NCBI GenBank assembly: GCA_035517775.1
Contig: DATIYF010000003.1
Location: forward strand, 1-64,000
Origin: DATIYF01 sp035517775
GTDB taxonomy: Bacteria; Acidobacteriota; Terriglobia; Terriglobales; Acidobacteriaceae
DNA length: 64,000 nucleotides
Reading direction: 5' to 3'
A program made the position numbers and the translations under genes. Shown here piece by piece: positions 1 to 8,473 of this stretch. Within the stretch, counting starts at the first letter, position 1. Each line of letters begins with the position of its first letter. Under the pieces are notes generated by a model. It saw nothing but the letters and a program-made list of their open reading frames with translations. It had not been told where the DNA came from and did not search any database.

Positions 1-383
1 GCCAGCGACATGCCATCGAGCTTCAGCTCGCAGACGTACTCGATGTCTTTGCGGCCGCTGAGTTCGTGCACCCGCCGCTCCCAGGCGCGCAACTCGTCTT
101 CGCTGTAAGTGTTATCGAGCGAGAGCATGGGCGAAGAGTGGCGCACCTTCGAAAAGCCCTCGCGCGGCTTGCCGCCTACGCGCTGGGTGGGGGAATCGGG
201 CGTGACCAGTTCAGGGTGCTCGGCTTCGAGCTTTTTCAGCTGGTTCATGAGCACATCGAAGTCGGCGTCGGAAATCTCGGGTGAGTCGAGCACGTAGTAG
301 AGATACTCGTGGTGGCGGATTTTTTCGCGGAGGGCCTCGATCTGCTCGTGCGCGCCCTTCCAGCGCATATTCCTGGCGGCCAT
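1..383 (-). CDS. ligA: NAD-dependent DNA ligase LigA (N-terminal part, truncated by window edge)
   Basis: The reverse strand reads an open frame from ATG at 383 to the window edge (about 127 residues). It holds the Ia domain signature (HEYLYYVLDSPEISDADFD, residues 25-43), the PDSPTQRVGG motif, and the adenylation motif KLDG with catalytic Lys121. LigA seals nicks in DNA using NAD+ and is essential in bacteria. The rest of the gene (OB, zinc finger, HhH, BRCT) lies outside the window. The frame stays open to the edge, so this is a cut gene and not a pseudogene. A TATAAT box lies only 7 nt before the ATG and no Shine-Dalgarno is seen, which suggests a leaderless transcript. Confidence 0.95.
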   Translation of the reverse strand, partial: MAARNMRWKGAHEQIEALREKIRHHEYLYYVLDSPEISDADFDVLMNQLKKLEAEHPELVTPDSPTQRVGGKPREGFSKVRHSSPMLSLDNTYSEDELRAWERRVHELSGRKDIEYVCELKLDGMSL

Positions 384-390
384 GGCGAGA

Positions 391-396
391 ATTATA
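391..396 (-). promoter_or_regulatory. -10 box of ligA, probably leaderless
   Basis: A perfect TATAAT on the reverse strand is separated from the ligA ATG by 7 nt (tctcgcc). With the usual distance from -10 to the start point, transcription would begin at or next to the A of ATG. No good -35 hexamer is visible. Confidence 0.45.
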
Positions 397-591
397 GTCG
401 GCGGGGTTGGTGGGCGTTCTCTGCGAACTTTGCGCTCTAAAAACTGGCGGCCAGAGCCAAAAGCTTAATCCGGAGAGGGCGCGGAGAAAATCCGCCGAGG
501 ACGCGAAGAAAATTGCAAACAGGCAAAGAAATCGGCAGAGGGTGCGGGGAGAGCACGTAGGTCTCGAATGGCTGTATTCTCGTAGCGTCCG

Positions 592-1707
592 ATGGCGGGA
601 AAAGTAAACAACTCGGGGGTGGCGGCGGTCATTCTGGCCGCAGGCAAATCCACGCGCATGGGCGAGCCCAAGCAGTTATTGAAGATTGGCGGCAAGGCGC
701 TGCTGGAGACCGCCATGGAGAGCGCGCTCGCCTCGCAGGCAGATGAGGTTGTGGTGGTCCTGGGCTTTGCCGCCGAAGCGGTCAGTCAGTTTCTTCCCGC
801 GGGGGTGAAGAAAGTCATCAATGAGAACTATGAGCAGGGCATGGGCACCTCGCTGCGCGCCGGGCTGGGGGCGGTGCGGCCCGGGGCCGGGGCGGCGCTG
901 ATCATTCTGGCCGACCAGCCCTTCGTGAAGCCGGAAACGCTCGACCGGCTGATGGAGCAGCACAGGAACTCGGGAGCGCAGATTGTGATTCCTACGTATC
1001 GGGGTTTCCGCGGCAACCCGGTGCTGCTGGACCGCTCGGTTTTTCCCGAGGTCATGGCGCTGGGCGGCGATGTCGGCTGCCGCGCAATTTTCGGCAGCCA
1101 TTCGGAAGGAATCGTGAAGGTTGAGGTGCACGATGTGGGAGTGCTGATTGATGTGGATACAAAGGACGACCTGCAGCAGCTCAACGCGGCGGGCGCCGGC
1201 GCAGAGTTATTCGAACTGGCTGACCTGGAAGGCAGAGGCGAGACCTCAGAGGCTGCCAGCGCGCGGCCGGAGCTGGTGATTACCGGGCGGGATGACCTGG
1301 CCCGGGCGCTGGCGGAGTTGGGCAAGTTTATGGGCTTTGCGGTTACGGTCGCAGACCCATTGCTGGATCGAGAAGATGTGCCACAAGCCGACCGAATATT
1401 GCGGGTACTGGATTTTTCCCGGCTTCCGCCGGGCGGAGAACGCTATGCGATCGTGGCGAGCCGGGGACGGTTCGATGAAGAAGCGGTCGAGCAGGCCCTG
1501 CTGACGGGCTGCGCGTACGTTGGGCTGGTGGCCAACCGCAAGCGGGCGGAAGAGGTGCTGAACAGCCTGCGAAAGAAAGGAATTCGGCCGGAGAAACTGG
1601 CCCAGGTTCATGCGCCCGCCGGCGTGGAAATCGGGGCGAAGACTCCCGAGGAAGTCGCCTTAAGCATCATGGCGGAGATGGTGAAGCAGATGCGGCAGCG
1701 GGGGTAG
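592..1707 (+). CDS. mocA: MocA-type molybdenum cofactor cytidylyltransferase fused to an XdhC C-terminal domain
   Basis: 371 aa. Residues 10-198 are a GT-A nucleotidyltransferase: LAAGKSTRMGEPKQLL (15-30, nucleotide binding), ADQP (107-110, metal site), GNPVLL (141-146) and DVDT (187-190). This is the MocA/MobA family; MocA transfers CMP to molybdopterin to make the MCD cofactor used by xanthine oxidase-family enzymes such as CO dehydrogenase. Residues about 225-365 are a second domain with the XdhC C-terminal Rossmann pattern (AYVGLVANRKRAEEV, HAPAGVEIGAKTPEEVALSI). The XdhC N-terminal domain with its Cys motif is absent, so this is a two-domain fusion. It sits upstream of the coxMSL operon, which fits cofactor synthesis and delivery. 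The ATG at 592 precedes the nucleotidyltransferase motif at the expected distance. The cytidylyl rather than guanylyl specificity is inferred from context. Confidence 0.85.
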   Translation: MAGKVNNSGVAAVILAAGKSTRMGEPKQLLKIGGKALLETAMESALASQADEVVVVLGFAAEAVSQFLPAGVKKVINENYEQGMGTSLRAGLGAVRPGAGAALIILADQPFVKPETLDRLMEQHRNSGAQIVIPTYRGFRGNPVLLDRSVFPEVMALGGDVGCRAIFGSHSEGIVKVEVHDVGVLIDVDTKDDLQQLNAAGAGAELFELADLEGRGETSEAASARPELVITGRDDLARALAELGKFMGFAVTVADPLLDREDVPQADRILRVLDFSRLPPGGERYAIVASRGRFDEEAVEQALLTGCAYVGLVANRKRAEEVLNSLRKKGIRPEKLAQVHAPAGVEIGAKTPEEVALSIMAEMVKQMRQRG

Positions 1708-1718
1708 TTTCTCTCTGC

Positions 1719-2555
1719 CTAGCCGGTTTCGCACTGGCGAATCACGCGGTCGGCGGCGCTGCCGGCGGCGTCTTCGCCCGGGTGCAGCGGTTTCACGCTT
1801 CCGCCGCGGCGCAGGGCGACGATCTGGCTCACGATGCTCAGCGCAATTTCCTCAGGGGTGGCCGCGCCCAGGTCAAGACCCGCGGGGGCCCAGACCTTTT
1901 CCACTTTTTCCGCCGAAATGCCGGTGGCCAGCAGATAGTCGAGCACCAGGCGGGCGCGATGATGGCTGGCGATCAGCGCGACATAGGCGGCGTTGCCCTG
2001 CAGCGCTTTCTGCAGCCAGAGATGGTCTTTCTTGTGCTGGGTTGCGATCACCACGTGAGTGTGCGGCCCGACGGGGGTTTCGACCAGATCGAAATCTTCC
2101 GTGACTACGCGTTCCGCCTGAGGGAAGGCGGCGGGCTCGGCGCCGGGGTCGTTCACCGAAACCCGGAACCCCAGCAAGTGTCCGAGCGTAGCCAGGGTTT
2201 CGGCGATTTGCCCGTGGCCCACGATCAGCAGCTCCGGCCTGGGCAGGACCGGCTCGATATAAACGTCCATCTTTCCTCCGCAGGGCATGCCGACTCCGAG
2301 CAGCTCATCGGTCATATCCAGCGTGATCAGCGCGGGCAGTTTTTGTGCGATGCACTTTAAGGCTTCGTTCTTGACTGCGCTCTCGGCGCAGCCGCCGCCG
2401 ACCCAGCCCTCCAGCAGCTTGCCATCCTGGTCAATAATGGCCTTGGAGCCGCGCCGGGCCGATGACGAACCCTCCACGCGCACGACTGTGGCCACGGCGA
2501 AGGACCGCCCCTGGGCCGCCAGTTCCGCCGCTTTGGCGTACAAATCCGCGAACAT
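1719..2555 (-). CDS. XdhC family molybdoenzyme maturation protein
   Basis: 278 aa. N-terminal XdhC_CoxI domain with EGSSSARRGSKAII (28-41), WVGGGCAE (51-58) and GMPCGGKMDVYIEPV (89-103), then a Rossmann domain (IVGHGQIAETLA, 111-122; APAGLDLGAATPEEIALSI near the end). XdhC proteins bind molybdenum cofactor, promote its sulfuration and hand it to xanthine dehydrogenase-family apoenzymes. It converges on mocA (11 bp between stops) and diverges from the IscU-like gene. Together with the mocA fusion and coxF it is one of three XdhC-type proteins in this locus. Promoter elements TTGAAC and TATGAT (18 bp apart) lie directly upstream, with only 11 nt between the -10 and the ATG. Confidence 0.9.
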   Translation of the reverse strand: MFADLYAKAAELAAQGRSFAVATVVRVEGSSSARRGSKAIIDQDGKLLEGWVGGGCAESAVKNEALKCIAQKLPALITLDMTDELLGVGMPCGGKMDVYIEPVLPRPELLIVGHGQIAETLATLGHLLGFRVSVNDPGAEPAAFPQAERVVTEDFDLVETPVGPHTHVVIATQHKKDHLWLQKALQGNAAYVALIASHHRARLVLDYLLATGISAEKVEKVWAPAGLDLGAATPEEIALSIVSQIVALRRGGSVKPLHPGEDAAGSAADRVIRQCETG

Positions 2556-2566
2556 ATCCGTGACGT

Positions 2567-2596
2567 ATCATATGCTTCGGCAATCGCGCGGTTCAA
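2567..2596 (-). promoter_or_regulatory. promoter of xdhC
   Basis: On the reverse strand TTGAAC (2596-2591) is followed after 18 nt by TATGAT (2572-2567), then 11 nt to the ATG at 2555. The predicted leader is only a few nucleotides, so translation would start without a normal Shine-Dalgarno. Confidence 0.45.
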
Positions 2597-2613
2597 TGCG
2601 CGGGGAGGGCGGT

Positions 2614-3000
2614 TTGTACAGCGACCAGGTGCGCGATCATTACGCCAATCCGCGCAATGCCGGCCGTATTCCCGACCCCTCAGGCCAGGCGGTGGTGAAA
2701 AGCCCGGTGGATAGCGACACGGTTCTGATCACCCTGCGCATCCAACAGAATATTGTCGAAGAGATAAAGTTCAAGTGCATGGGATGCGCCGTTGCCATTG
2801 CCTGTTCTTCGGTGGCCACGGAAATGGTGCTGGGCAAACCGGTGGGGGAGGCTTACCAGATCAGCGAGCAGGCGGTGGCGGATGCCCTGGGCGGCATTCC
2901 GGAGTACAAAATGCGCTGCAGCAATCTGGCGCCGGAGGCGATCCGCAAGGCCATTGAGGATTGGCGGCAGCGGGTAACTACCGGTGGCGGGAAATCATAA
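2614..3000 (+). CDS. IscU/NifU N-terminal-like Fe-S scaffold paralogue lacking one ligand cysteine
   Basis: About 128 aa from a TTG codon; chosen because a strong Shine-Dalgarno (GGGGAGGG, 2602-2609) precedes it and the protein then begins (L)YSDQVRDHYANPRNAG, exactly like IscU. An in-frame ATG at 2596 has no such site but cannot be excluded. Cys58 (MGCAVAIAC) and Cys102 (MRCSNLAPEAI) match two of the three IscU ligands. The first ligand (Cys37 in the true IscU encoded at 56960-57373, sequence ECGD) is replaced by Asp33 (VDSD), and the LPPVK HscA-binding motif is GIPEYK here. Extra cysteines are present at 55 and 64. The place between xdhC and coxM suggests a role in Fe-S supply for the CO dehydrogenase small subunit, but this is inference. 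Confidence 0.8.
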   Translation: MYSDQVRDHYANPRNAGRIPDPSGQAVVKSPVDSDTVLITLRIQQNIVEEIKFKCMGCAVAIACSSVATEMVLGKPVGEAYQISEQAVADALGGIPEYKMRCSNLAPEAIRKAIEDWRQRVTTGGGKS

Positions 3001-3064
3001 CCACGAAGAACACAAAGGCACGCGAAGGAGACCCATGAAGCGAGGCCTGCGTGTTTTTCGTGCA
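3000..3064. repeat. dispersed intergenic stem-loop repeat (copy A)
   Basis: Directly after the IscU-like stop, CACGAAGAACAC (3002-3013) pairs with GTGTTTTTCGTG (3051-3062) with one mismatch. The core (ACCAC..AAG..CAC..AAGG, then GAAGGAGACCCATGAAGC) is shared with the element at 16233-16300 and in part with 47237-47307. Confidence 0.55.
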
Positions 3065-3196
3065 TCAGCAAGCTGGCCGGGGTTTTGTGAACCATTGCCC
3101 GTGTGGTAAGGTTATGCCCGCTGTTTTTCTCTCCGAATCCAGTCGTCTCAAGACCTTCGGCGGTGCCTTCTCGCGCAGGGAAAAGGGGGTGCAGGC

Positions 3197-4066
3197 ATGA
3201 TCCCGCCAGCGTTCGAGTACCTACGGCCCAAGACTATTCCGGAAGCGATTTCTCTGCTGCAGCAGCACGGGGAGGACGCCAAGATTCTGAGCGGCGGCCA
3301 GAGCCTGATTCCCATGATGAAGCTGCGGCTGGCGCGGCCGGCCTTCCTGGTGGATATCAACCGCATTGCCGGGCTGGCCTACATCAAGGAGGAAGGCGGT
3401 TTTCTGAAGATCGGCGCGCTTACCCGCGAGGCCGATCTTGAGGCCTCGCCGCTGATTCAGTCGAAATATCCCATCATTCTCGATACCGCGCACGTGATTG
3501 CCGATCCCCAGGTGCGGAACATGGCGACGGTGGCCGGCAACCTGGCGCATGGCGACCCGGCGAATGATCACCCGGCGACCATGCTGGCGCTGGGCGCGCA
3601 GATTGTCGCGATGGGAGCGAAAGGCGAGCGGGTGGTCGCGATCGAGGAATTCTTTCTTTCGGTGTTTACCACCGCCTTGCAGCCGGGCGAGATTCTTACC
3701 GAGATTCGCATTCCGGCGCCGCCGGCGCATAGCGGCGGCGCATACTTCAAGCTGGAGCGCAAAGTGGGCGACTTCGCCACGGCGGCGGTGGCGGCGCAGG
3801 TGACGCTCGACGGCAAAGGCCTATGCCAGAAAGCGGGCATTGGATTGACGAACGTGGGCCCGGCGCCGATCAAGGCAAGGAAGGCGGAAGATTTTCTGCG
3901 GGGCAAGAGGCTCGACGCGGCCAACATTGCGCAGGCCGCGCAACTGGCGGCCGAAGACGCCCAGCCGAGCGCCGATCTGCGCGGTCCGGCGGAGTACAAG
4001 AAAGGCCTGGTCAAAGAACTGGCGCGGCGCGCGCTCACCCGGGCGGCCGAGCGCGCGGGCAAGTGA
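3197..4066 (+). CDS. coxM: aerobic CO dehydrogenase medium (FAD) subunit CoxM
   Basis: 289 aa, the usual size for CoxM. The FAD-binding motifs sit where the family has them: SGGQS at residues 32-36 (AGGHS in Oligotropha CoxM) and TVAGN at 111-115 (TIGG). The C-terminal CO dehydrogenase flavoprotein domain follows from about residue 175. The subunit takes electrons from the [2Fe-2S] clusters of CoxS and passes them to the quinone pool. A GGGGGTGCAGGC purine-rich stretch precedes the ATG. First gene of the M-S-L order typical of form I cox operons; 28 bp to coxS. Confidence 0.95.
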   Translation: MIPPAFEYLRPKTIPEAISLLQQHGEDAKILSGGQSLIPMMKLRLARPAFLVDINRIAGLAYIKEEGGFLKIGALTREADLEASPLIQSKYPIILDTAHVIADPQVRNMATVAGNLAHGDPANDHPATMLALGAQIVAMGAKGERVVAIEEFFLSVFTTALQPGEILTEIRIPAPPAHSGGAYFKLERKVGDFATAAVAAQVTLDGKGLCQKAGIGLTNVGPAPIKARKAEDFLRGKRLDAANIAQAAQLAAEDAQPSADLRGPAEYKKGLVKELARRALTRAAERAGK

Positions 4067-4094
4067 TCACGCGAAAACTGGCGGAGGACCTTCC

Positions 4095-4598
4095 ATGTTG
4101 AAGAAGCAAACAATCCGCGTGAAGGTGAATGGGCGGGAGCGCGAGGCGGATGTGGAACCCCGGCTGCTGCTGGTTCACTTCATTCGCGAAGTGCTGGGCC
4201 TTACCGGCACACATATCGGCTGCGATACCAGCCATTGCGGGGCGTGCACGGTGGTGCTCGATGGGCGCACGGTCAAATCCTGCACCATGTTTGCGGTGCA
4301 GGCGGAGGGCGGTGAACTTACCACGGTCGAAGGCCTCATGAAAGATGGCCAGCTGCACCCCTTGCAGGAAGGCTTCAAAGAGGAACACGGCCTGCAGTGC
4401 GGTTTTTGCACGCCGGGCATGCTGATGTCGTCTTACGCGCTGCTGAGCAAGAACCCCAAGCCCAGCGAAGAGCAGATTCGCTGGGGGATCTCGGGAAATC
4501 TGTGCCGCTGCACCGGCTACCAGAACATCGTGAAAGCGGTGGAGTACGCGGCGGGCAAGCTCGAACAGCAAAGGATGGCGCAAGGAGGGGCAAGGTAA
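4095..4598 (+). CDS. coxS: aerobic CO dehydrogenase small (2Fe-2S) subunit CoxS
   Basis: 167 aa from ATG 4095, with GGAGG at 4083-4087. The longer open frame upstream overlaps coxM and is not used. N-terminal plant-type ferredoxin cluster: Cys43, Cys48, Cys51, Cys63. C-terminal alpha-helical cluster: Cys102, Cys105, Cys137, Cys139 (QCGFCTPGM and NLCRCTGYQNI). These two [2Fe-2S] clusters link the Mo-Cu site of CoxL to the FAD of CoxM. The stop overlaps the coxL start by one base (TAATG), which indicates translational coupling. Confidence 0.96.
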   Translation: MLKKQTIRVKVNGREREADVEPRLLLVHFIREVLGLTGTHIGCDTSHCGACTVVLDGRTVKSCTMFAVQAEGGELTTVEGLMKDGQLHPLQEGFKEEHGLQCGFCTPGMLMSSYALLSKNPKPSEEQIRWGISGNLCRCTGYQNIVKAVEYAAGKLEQQRMAQGGAR

Positions 4599-6949
4599 TG
4601 CACAAGACATCTCCTGAAATCGGCGGCATGGGCCACGCCATCAAGCGCAAAGAAGACATGAGGTTCATTCAGGGCAAGGGCAATTATGTGGACGACGTGC
4701 ATCTGCCGGGCATGGTTTACGGGCAGATGGTGCGCAGCCCCTACGCGCATGCCCGGCTGAAGAGCGTGAATACCGAGGCGGCCAAGAAACTGCCGGGCGT
4801 GCTGGCGGTGATCACGGGAGAGGACCTGGCCAAGGCCAATTTATCGTGGATGCCCACGCTTTCTTACGACAAGCAGATGGTGCTGGCCACGGGCAAAGTG
4901 CTGTTTCAGTCGCAGGAAGTGGCTTTCGTGGTGGCGGAAGACCGTTATACCGCAGCCGACGCCGCCGAACTGGTGGAAGTGGAGTATGAAGAGTTGCCGG
5001 TGCTGGTGGACCCACACAAAGCCATGGATCCCGGCGCCCCGGTTCTGCGCGAAGACCGCGAGCAGAAAAACAACCACATCTTTCACTGGGAAGTAGGCGA
5101 CCGGCAGGCCACCGAGCAGGTGTTCCAGAAAGCCGCGGTCAAGGCCGAGGTGCATGCATTTTTCCCGCGCTGCCATCCGGCGCCGCTTGAAACCTGCGGC
5201 TGCGTAGCCGACTTCAACAGCGCTACGGGCAAGCTCACGGTCTATATGACTTCGCAGGCCCCGCACGCCCACCGCACCGTGTTCGCCCTGGTCGGCGGCA
5301 TTCCTGAGCAGAATATCCGCATCATTTCTCCGGATATCGGCGGGGGATTCGGCAACAAAGTTCCGGTATATCCCGGCTATGTCTGCGCCGTGGTGGCGTC
5401 GCTGACGCTGGGAGTGCCGGTGAAGTGGATCGAGACGCGCTCGGAGAACCTGCAATCCACCGGCTTTGCCCGCGACTACCATATGACGGCGGAGATTGCC
5501 GCCGACAAAGATGGCAGGATGCAGGCCCTGCGGGTGAAGACGCTGGCCGATCACGGGGCCTTCAATGCGGCCGCGCAGCCGACCAAGTTTCCCGCCGGAC
5601 TATTCAGCATCTGCACCGGCTCCTACGATTTTGCCAACGCCTTCTGCGAAGTGGATGGGGTTTATACCAACAAGGCGCCGGGCGGCATTGCCTATCGCTG
5701 CTCTTTTCGCGTGACCGAGGCGGCCTACCTGATCGAAAGAGTGGTGGATGTGCTGGCGCTGGATCTGAAGATGGACCCCGCCGAACTGCGGCGCAAGAAT
5801 TTCATTCCTGAGTCGAAGTTTCCCTATAAGTCCACTCTGGGCTGGACCTACGACAGCGGCAACTACGAAGCCGCCATGAAGCTGGCGCTGGACAAGATCG
5901 GCTATCCGCAGCTTCGCAAGGAGCAGGAGGAAAAGCGGAAGAAGGGCGAGCTGATGGGCATCGGCATCTCGAGCTTCACGGAGATTGTGGGCGCCGGGCC
6001 GGCGCACACCTTCGACATTCTGGGCATCAAGATGTTCGATAGCGCCGAAATTCGCATTCACCCCACGGGCAAGGCCATTTGCCGTATGGGAACCAAGAGC
6101 CAGGGCCAGGGCCACGAGACCACTTATGCGCAGATTGTGGCGCAGGAGCTGGGCATTCCCGCCGCCGACGTTACCGTGGAAGAGGGCGATACCGATACCG
6201 CGCCCTATGGCCTGGGCACCTACGCCAGCCGCAGCACGCCGACTTCGGGAGCAGCCACCGCGGTGGCGGCGCGCAAGATTCGCGACAAGGCGAAGAAAAT
6301 TGCCGCTTATCTGCTCGAATGCAGCGAGGAAGACCTGGAATGGGAGCCGGGCAAGTTCTCCGTGAAAGGCGCGCCTGGCAAGGCAAAGACCATCCAGGAA
6401 ATTGCCTTCGCCGCTTACACCAACATTCCGCCGGGCCTGGAAGCCGGTCTTGAGGCGGTGGATTATTACGATCCGCCCAACCTGACCTTTCCATTCGGCA
6501 CCTACGTTTGCGTGGTGGATATTGACAAGGGCACGGGCGAGGTCAAAGTCCGACGCTTTGTGGCCGTGGATGACTGCGGCAACATCATCAACCCCATGAT
6601 CGTGGACGGCCAGATTCACGGCGGCCTGACCGAAGGCCTGGCCATCGCTTTCATGCAGCAGATTGATTATGACGAGAGCGGCAACGTGCAGGGCGGCAGC
6701 TTCATGGATTACCTGCTGCCGACGGCGGTGGAAACTCCGCACTGGGAGACCGACAAAACCTGCACCCCTTCGCCGCATCATCCTTTCGGGGCCAAAGGCG
6801 TAGGGGAATCGCCGAACGTCGGCTCGCCCGCTGCTTTCGTCAACGCCGTGGTGGATGCGCTTTCGCATCTCGGGGTGAAGCACATTGATATGCCGGTTAC
6901 GCCCTGGAAGGTGTGGCAGGTGCTGAAAGAGAAGGGAGTCGCAGACTAG
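4598..6949 (+). CDS. coxL: aerobic CO dehydrogenase large (Mo-Cu) subunit CoxL, form I
   Basis: 783 aa from ATG 4598, which overlaps the coxS stop and has GGAGGGG upstream. The active-site loop at residues 365-371 reads AYRCSFR. The AYXCSFR loop with its Cys (Cys368 here), which binds copper in the [CuSMoO2] site, is the accepted mark of form I CoxL, the enzyme shown to oxidise CO; form II enzymes have AYRGAGR. The catalytic glutamate is Glu737 in KGVGES, as in Glu763 of Oligotropha. GGGFGNK and QAPHAH cofactor-binding segments are also present. The enzyme oxidises CO to CO2 with water and feeds electrons to respiration. No truncation or missing key residue is seen. Confidence 0.97.
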   Translation: MHKTSPEIGGMGHAIKRKEDMRFIQGKGNYVDDVHLPGMVYGQMVRSPYAHARLKSVNTEAAKKLPGVLAVITGEDLAKANLSWMPTLSYDKQMVLATGKVLFQSQEVAFVVAEDRYTAADAAELVEVEYEELPVLVDPHKAMDPGAPVLREDREQKNNHIFHWEVGDRQATEQVFQKAAVKAEVHAFFPRCHPAPLETCGCVADFNSATGKLTVYMTSQAPHAHRTVFALVGGIPEQNIRIISPDIGGGFGNKVPVYPGYVCAVVASLTLGVPVKWIETRSENLQSTGFARDYHMTAEIAADKDGRMQALRVKTLADHGAFNAAAQPTKFPAGLFSICTGSYDFANAFCEVDGVYTNKAPGGIAYRCSFRVTEAAYLIERVVDVLALDLKMDPAELRRKNFIPESKFPYKSTLGWTYDSGNYEAAMKLALDKIGYPQLRKEQEEKRKKGELMGIGISSFTEIVGAGPAHTFDILGIKMFDSAEIRIHPTGKAICRMGTKSQGQGHETTYAQIVAQELGIPAADVTVEEGDTDTAPYGLGTYASRSTPTSGAATAVAARKIRDKAKKIAAYLLECSEEDLEWEPGKFSVKGAPGKAKTIQEIAFAAYTNIPPGLEAGLEAVDYYDPPNLTFPFGTYVCVVDIDKGTGEVKVRRFVAVDDCGNIINPMIVDGQIHGGLTEGLAIAFMQQIDYDESGNVQGGSFMDYLLPTAVETPHWETDKTCTPSPHHPFGAKGVGESPNVGSPAAFVNAVVDALSHLGVKHIDMPVTPWKVWQVLKEKGVAD

Positions 6950-6957
6950 AAAGTTTC

Positions 6958-7497
6958 ATGGCCCAGCGCATCGAAAAAACGTTTGAGGTGAAGGAACCGG
7001 TAGAGAAAGTGTGGAGCTTTCTGAGCGATCCCCGCAAAGTTGCGACCTGCGTGCCGGGAGCGCAAATCACCGAACAGGTGGACGAGAAGACGTACAAAGG
7101 AACGATCAAAGTGAAAGTCGGGCCCAGCGTGACCGACTATAAAGGCGAAGTACAGATAGAGCGCCTCGACCCCCAGAACCACGAGATCGAAATCCTGGGA
7201 AAAGGAAGCGACGTGCGCGGCCGGGGCAGCGCCTCCATGAAAATGACCGGCAAGCTCAGGGCCCTGCCCGACGGCGGGACTGAGGTGACCAGCGTCTCGG
7301 AAATCACCGTAGTCGGCATTCTGGCGCAGATGGGGTCGCGGGTGATCACCGAAGTTTCCAACATCATGTTCGGCGAGTTCACCAGGAATTTTCAGGCGGC
7401 GCTCGAAGGAACGGAAGTTTCGGGCGAGGCCAAGCCGGTCAGCGCGGCCTCGGTCGCCTGGCAGGCCGCCAAGGGAATTTTCCGCCACGAATCCTGA
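6958..7497 (+). CDS. coxG: CoxG family SRPBCC protein
   Basis: 179 aa. Residues 1-150 have the START/SRPBCC pattern of CoxG (EPVEKVWSFLSDPRKVATCVPGAQ, then YKGTIKVKVGPSVTDYKGEVQIE). In Oligotropha CoxG helps attach CO dehydrogenase to the cytoplasmic membrane. The start at 6958 is 8 bp after the coxL stop. The C-terminal tail (about residues 155-179) is short and alanine-rich and has no membrane helix. Its place between coxL and coxD is common outside the alphaproteobacteria. Confidence 0.88.
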   Translation: MAQRIEKTFEVKEPVEKVWSFLSDPRKVATCVPGAQITEQVDEKTYKGTIKVKVGPSVTDYKGEVQIERLDPQNHEIEILGKGSDVRGRGSASMKMTGKLRALPDGGTEVTSVSEITVVGILAQMGSRVITEVSNIMFGEFTRNFQAALEGTEVSGEAKPVSAASVAWQAAKGIFRHES

Positions 7498-7509
7498 GCC
7501 CCAACCACC

Positions 7510-8418
7510 ATGGCGCCTCCCAGGCTTCCCGAAGGCAAACAGATCAAAGACGTGGAAGCACTCATGCAAGGCTTCGAACGCCTGGGCTACGTTACGGACC
7601 GCGCCCTCGCCACCAGCCTTTTTCTCGTTTCAAAACTGGGCAAGCCCCTGCTGATCGAGGGCCACGCCGGGCTGGGAAAAACCGAAGTCGCCAAAGTGCT
7701 GGCTGCGCTGCTTGAAACCCGCCTCATCCGGCTGCAATGCTATGAAGGGCTGGATGTCAGCTCGGCGGTCTATGAGTGGAACTACCAGAAGCAGTTGCTG
7801 GCGATCAAAATCGAGGAAAGAGCGGAACGCACCCTCGAGGAAAAAGAGAAGCACATTTTCAGCCGCGAGTTTCTGCTGGAGCGGCCGCTGCTGCAATCCA
7901 TTCTGGTGGAAGAAGCCTCGCCCGTCCTGCTGATTGACGAAGTGGACCGCGCCGACGAAGCTTTTGAGGCGTTTCTGCTCGAGTTGCTTTCCGACTTTCA
8001 GATCAGTATTCCGGAAATGGGCACCATCCAGGCCAAGCATGTTCCCTATGTGATTCTTACTTCCAACCGCAGCCGCGAGCTGAGCGATGCGCTCAAGCGC
8101 CGCTGTCTTTACCACTGGATTGACTATCCCAGCCTGGAAAAAGAGATGAAGATCGTGCGCGCCCGGCTGCCGGGAATTGAAGAACAGCTGGGCAGAGAGA
8201 TCGTGCGCTTCGTTCAGTCGGTGCGCGAACTCGATCTGGTCAAACCTCCGGGCGTGGCCGAGACTCTCGACTGCGCAGAAGCCGTCATGGCTTTGGGTAA
8301 GCATCAACTGGATGCGCAAACAGCGGAACAGACCCTGGCCTGCCTCTCGAAATCAGTGGAGGACACGGCGAGAATCAGCAGCCAGGGGATTGAGAAGATC
8401 CTTGCCCGTGCGCGGTAG
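7510..8418 (+). CDS. coxD: CoxD, MoxR-type AAA+ ATPase for CO dehydrogenase maturation
   Basis: 302 aa. Walker A is GHAGLGKT (51-58), Walker B LLIDEVDRAD (140-149), followed by ILTSNRSREL and an arginine-finger region (ALKRRCLYHW). MoxR ATPases act with VWA-domain partners to remodel or load cofactors; CoxD is required for sulfuration of the Mo site of CO dehydrogenase in Oligotropha. Start at 7510 is 12 bp after coxG. The VWA partner coxE follows directly. Confidence 0.93.
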   Translation: MAPPRLPEGKQIKDVEALMQGFERLGYVTDRALATSLFLVSKLGKPLLIEGHAGLGKTEVAKVLAALLETRLIRLQCYEGLDVSSAVYEWNYQKQLLAIKIEERAERTLEEKEKHIFSREFLLERPLLQSILVEEASPVLLIDEVDRADEAFEAFLLELLSDFQISIPEMGTIQAKHVPYVILTSNRSRELSDALKRRCLYHWIDYPSLEKEMKIVRARLPGIEEQLGREIVRFVQSVRELDLVKPPGVAETLDCAEAVMALGKHQLDAQTAEQTLACLSKSVEDTARISSQGIEKILARAR

Positions 8419-8473
8419 CTGTGATTTTTTCTGGGCCGGGGGGGCGGTGAAAGTTACGCGGAAAGCTGGGGCC

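Noticed and set aside
5600..6883. 427-codon open frame on the - strand
   Set aside because: It is the shadow of coxL, whose active-site residues are all intact.
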